DNA from: JAOAPY01 sp038237475
Lineage (GTDB): Bacteria > Acidobacteriota > Blastocatellia > Pyrinomonadales > Pyrinomonadaceae
NCBI GenBank assembly: GCA_038237475.1
Contig: JBBRYS010000003.1
Coordinates: forward strand, 1 to 64,000
Direction of reading: 5' to 3'
DNA: 64,000 nt
The notes under the pieces were generated by a model. The model searched no databases. It saw only the letters and a list, made by a program, of their open reading frames with translations, and had not been told where the DNA came from. The position numbers were made by a program, and so were the translations under genes. Shown here piece after piece: positions 62,836-64,000 of this stretch; position 1 is the first letter of the stretch, and the number at the start of each line of letters is the position of its first letter.

Positions 62836-64000
62836 TTAACGAACGGCCCTGATTCCGGCGACCGCTGAGATCAGAGCGAGGTCACGACGCGCGTAGAGGT
62901 CATGCCGCGTGAGATTAACCGTTTCATCAGGCTTGAGGCCGGAGCCCTCCAGGCGTACTCCGAGGGCAGTGTGATAATCGAGCTCACTTACTTCAAGTTC
63001 ACCACCATCAGGCAGTTCATGACGCGTGCGGACCGCGAGAACGCAGCCACAGGTTTGACCGCCGAAGACAGCTGCGCGGCCAGCCTGTTTCATTACAGCT
63101 GTAAATATCTCTGCCGCACTCGAAGTGCGTTCACTGGTGAGAATGATGATGGGAATTTTTCGCGATAGTCTCTCGGGATGTACAGACAATAGTGGCAGGG
63201 CAGTCTCAAGCTTCAAAAACAGGTTTCCATTACGATCTGTGAATTGGCCCAGGTCCATTGCCCCTGGCAGGAAGGTACTGGCCAGCTCGGCCATTGCCTG
63301 AGCATCGCCGCCGCCATTATTCCTGAGGTCGAGCACAATACCTCGGGCTTTTCCCAGCCTGGTTTGTGAGGCGCGAGCGAATTCAACCACCAGATCTCTC
63401 GTGAATCCATCGATCTCGATAACGGCGATGCCGTCACGATGTGTGAGACGGATTCCAAGGGTACGTTGTTGCCACGCGCGCGGGAGCAGAGCCTTATGCA
63501 ACCTGCCGGCGGCGTCCAGCCATTCAATGGCGACTGTCGTCCCGGCTGGGCCGCCTATTAAGGAAGAGACGGCGAAGAGTCGAGTAACCTGCGGCGTCGA
63601 TGACTCCGTCTGCTCGCTGAGCTTGCGAGCCAACAGCGTAAGCGCGTTTTCGCCGTCAATCGTCTGGACTACATCCCCGGCGCGGATGCCCTGGCGCCTG
63701 GCTGCGGAGTCGCGCTCGACACCGACTACAGTTATGAGTCCCTCAACCTCTCGAAGAGAGAGGCCGGCTGTGACAAAGCGAGGGTGTTCCCAGTCGAACT
63801 TTTGCTCCGGTGAATAAACGCGCGTATGCGCATCGCGTAGCGAAGTGAGCAATCGTCGCAGCACCTCGTAAAGCTGCATCCGATCCCGGGCATTGGCAGC
63901 CAGGGTGCGAAACTGTGTGCGTTGCGCCCACCAGTCAACACCATGAAAGTGCGGGTCGTAATAGCGATCATTAATTGTCTGCCAGACGTCGTCAAAGACC
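62836..64000 (-). CDS. S41-family peptidase (tail-specific/CtpA-like), 5' end beyond window
   Basis: The reading frame runs off the right edge: codons before the internal Met at 63879 encode FDDVWQTINDRYYDPHFHG, the typical S41 N-terminal helix, so the true start lies outside. A PDZ domain follows (VVGVERDSAARRQGIRAGDV). The core has IVLDLRNNGGGDAQAMAEL and the nucleophile-containing TSERTSSAAEIF. The next motif reads GGQTCGCVLAV, where CtpA-type enzymes have GxxTxGK, so the general-base lysine is not at the usual place. Other S41 members also lack it. Substrate unknown. Confidence 0.88.
   Translation of the reverse strand, partial: VFDDVWQTINDRYYDPHFHGVDWWAQRTQFRTLAANARDRMQLYEVLRRLLTSLRDAHTRVYSPEQKFDWEHPRFVTAGLSLREVEGLITVVGVERDSAARRQGIRAGDVVQTIDGENALTLLARKLSEQTESSTPQVTRLFAVSSLIGGPAGTTVAIEWLDAAGRLHKALLPRAWQQRTLGIRLTHRDGIAVIEIDGFTRDLVVEFARASQTRLGKARGIVLDLRNNGGGDAQAMAELASTFLPGAMDLGQFTDRNGNLFLKLETALPLLSVHPERLSRKIPIIILTSERTSSAAEIFTAVMKQAGRAAVFGGQTCGCVLAVRTRHELPDGGELEVSELDYHTALGVRLEGSGLKPDETVNLTRHDLYARRDLALISAVAGIRAVR

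Overview
The window looks like soil Acidobacteriota, most likely class Blastocatellia. This rests on family content, not a phylogeny: a very large Ser/Thr kinase with TolB-like/TPR modules preceded by an ECF sigma factor, a VWFA-related acidobacterial protein, a DUF4214 remnant, a carboxypeptidase-regulatory-like beta-barrel protein, short GTCCGC hairpins between genes, and moderately GC-rich DNA. The first ~127 bases are nearly pure C and look like a contig-end sequencing artefact.

Layout. 0.1-6 kb: ECF sigma factor plus 1712-residue kinase (minus strand). 6-10 kb: small Cys/His protein, VWA protein, CxxC flavoprotein, Asn-rich lipoprotein, glycine-zipper stress protein. 10.5-16.4 kb: a polyphosphate-centred block (PPP-family phosphoesterase, ppk1, a secreted kinase-fold-like protein, a DUF4956 membrane protein) and a convergent exported dual-specificity phosphatase. 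16.7-26.6 kb: a compact NRPS-PKS assembly line (C-A-PCP, then KS-AT-KR-ACP-TE) flanked by gene debris (integrase-like remnant, truncated TPR-type N-terminus, PD40 fragment) and tRNA-Ala(GGC). This is the most distinctive part. The A-domain pocket reads as a beta-alanine code, the AT as malonyl-specific, and the thioesterase has Cys in place of the usual Ser.

27-33.4 kb: frameshifted FNT transporter, HtrA protease, a beta-oxidation pair with a PilZ gene coupled between them, and trxB. 33.4-41 kb: HxlR regulator, sigma-54 response regulator with a large membrane histidine kinase, and a beta-barrel surface protein. 41.3-45.5 kb: the canonical ffh-rpsP-khpA-rimM-trmD-rplS translation operon with palindromic repeats in its gaps. 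45.7-49.6 kb: two glycosyltransferases, a DUF4214 remnant and a LolA-like exported protein.

49.7-58.4 kb: a minus-strand proteostasis cluster, transcribed hsp20-clpB-hsp20-grpE-groEL-clp. A strong sigma-70 promoter stands in front of it, overlapped by a near-match to the HspR operator (HAIR). The products cover holdase, disaggregase, chaperonin and protease-unfoldase functions. 58.5-64 kb: MscS channel with a cyclic-nucleotide domain, an Nramp transporter preceded by a soluble PRC/MgtE-N/CBS protein, and an S41 peptidase running off the window end.
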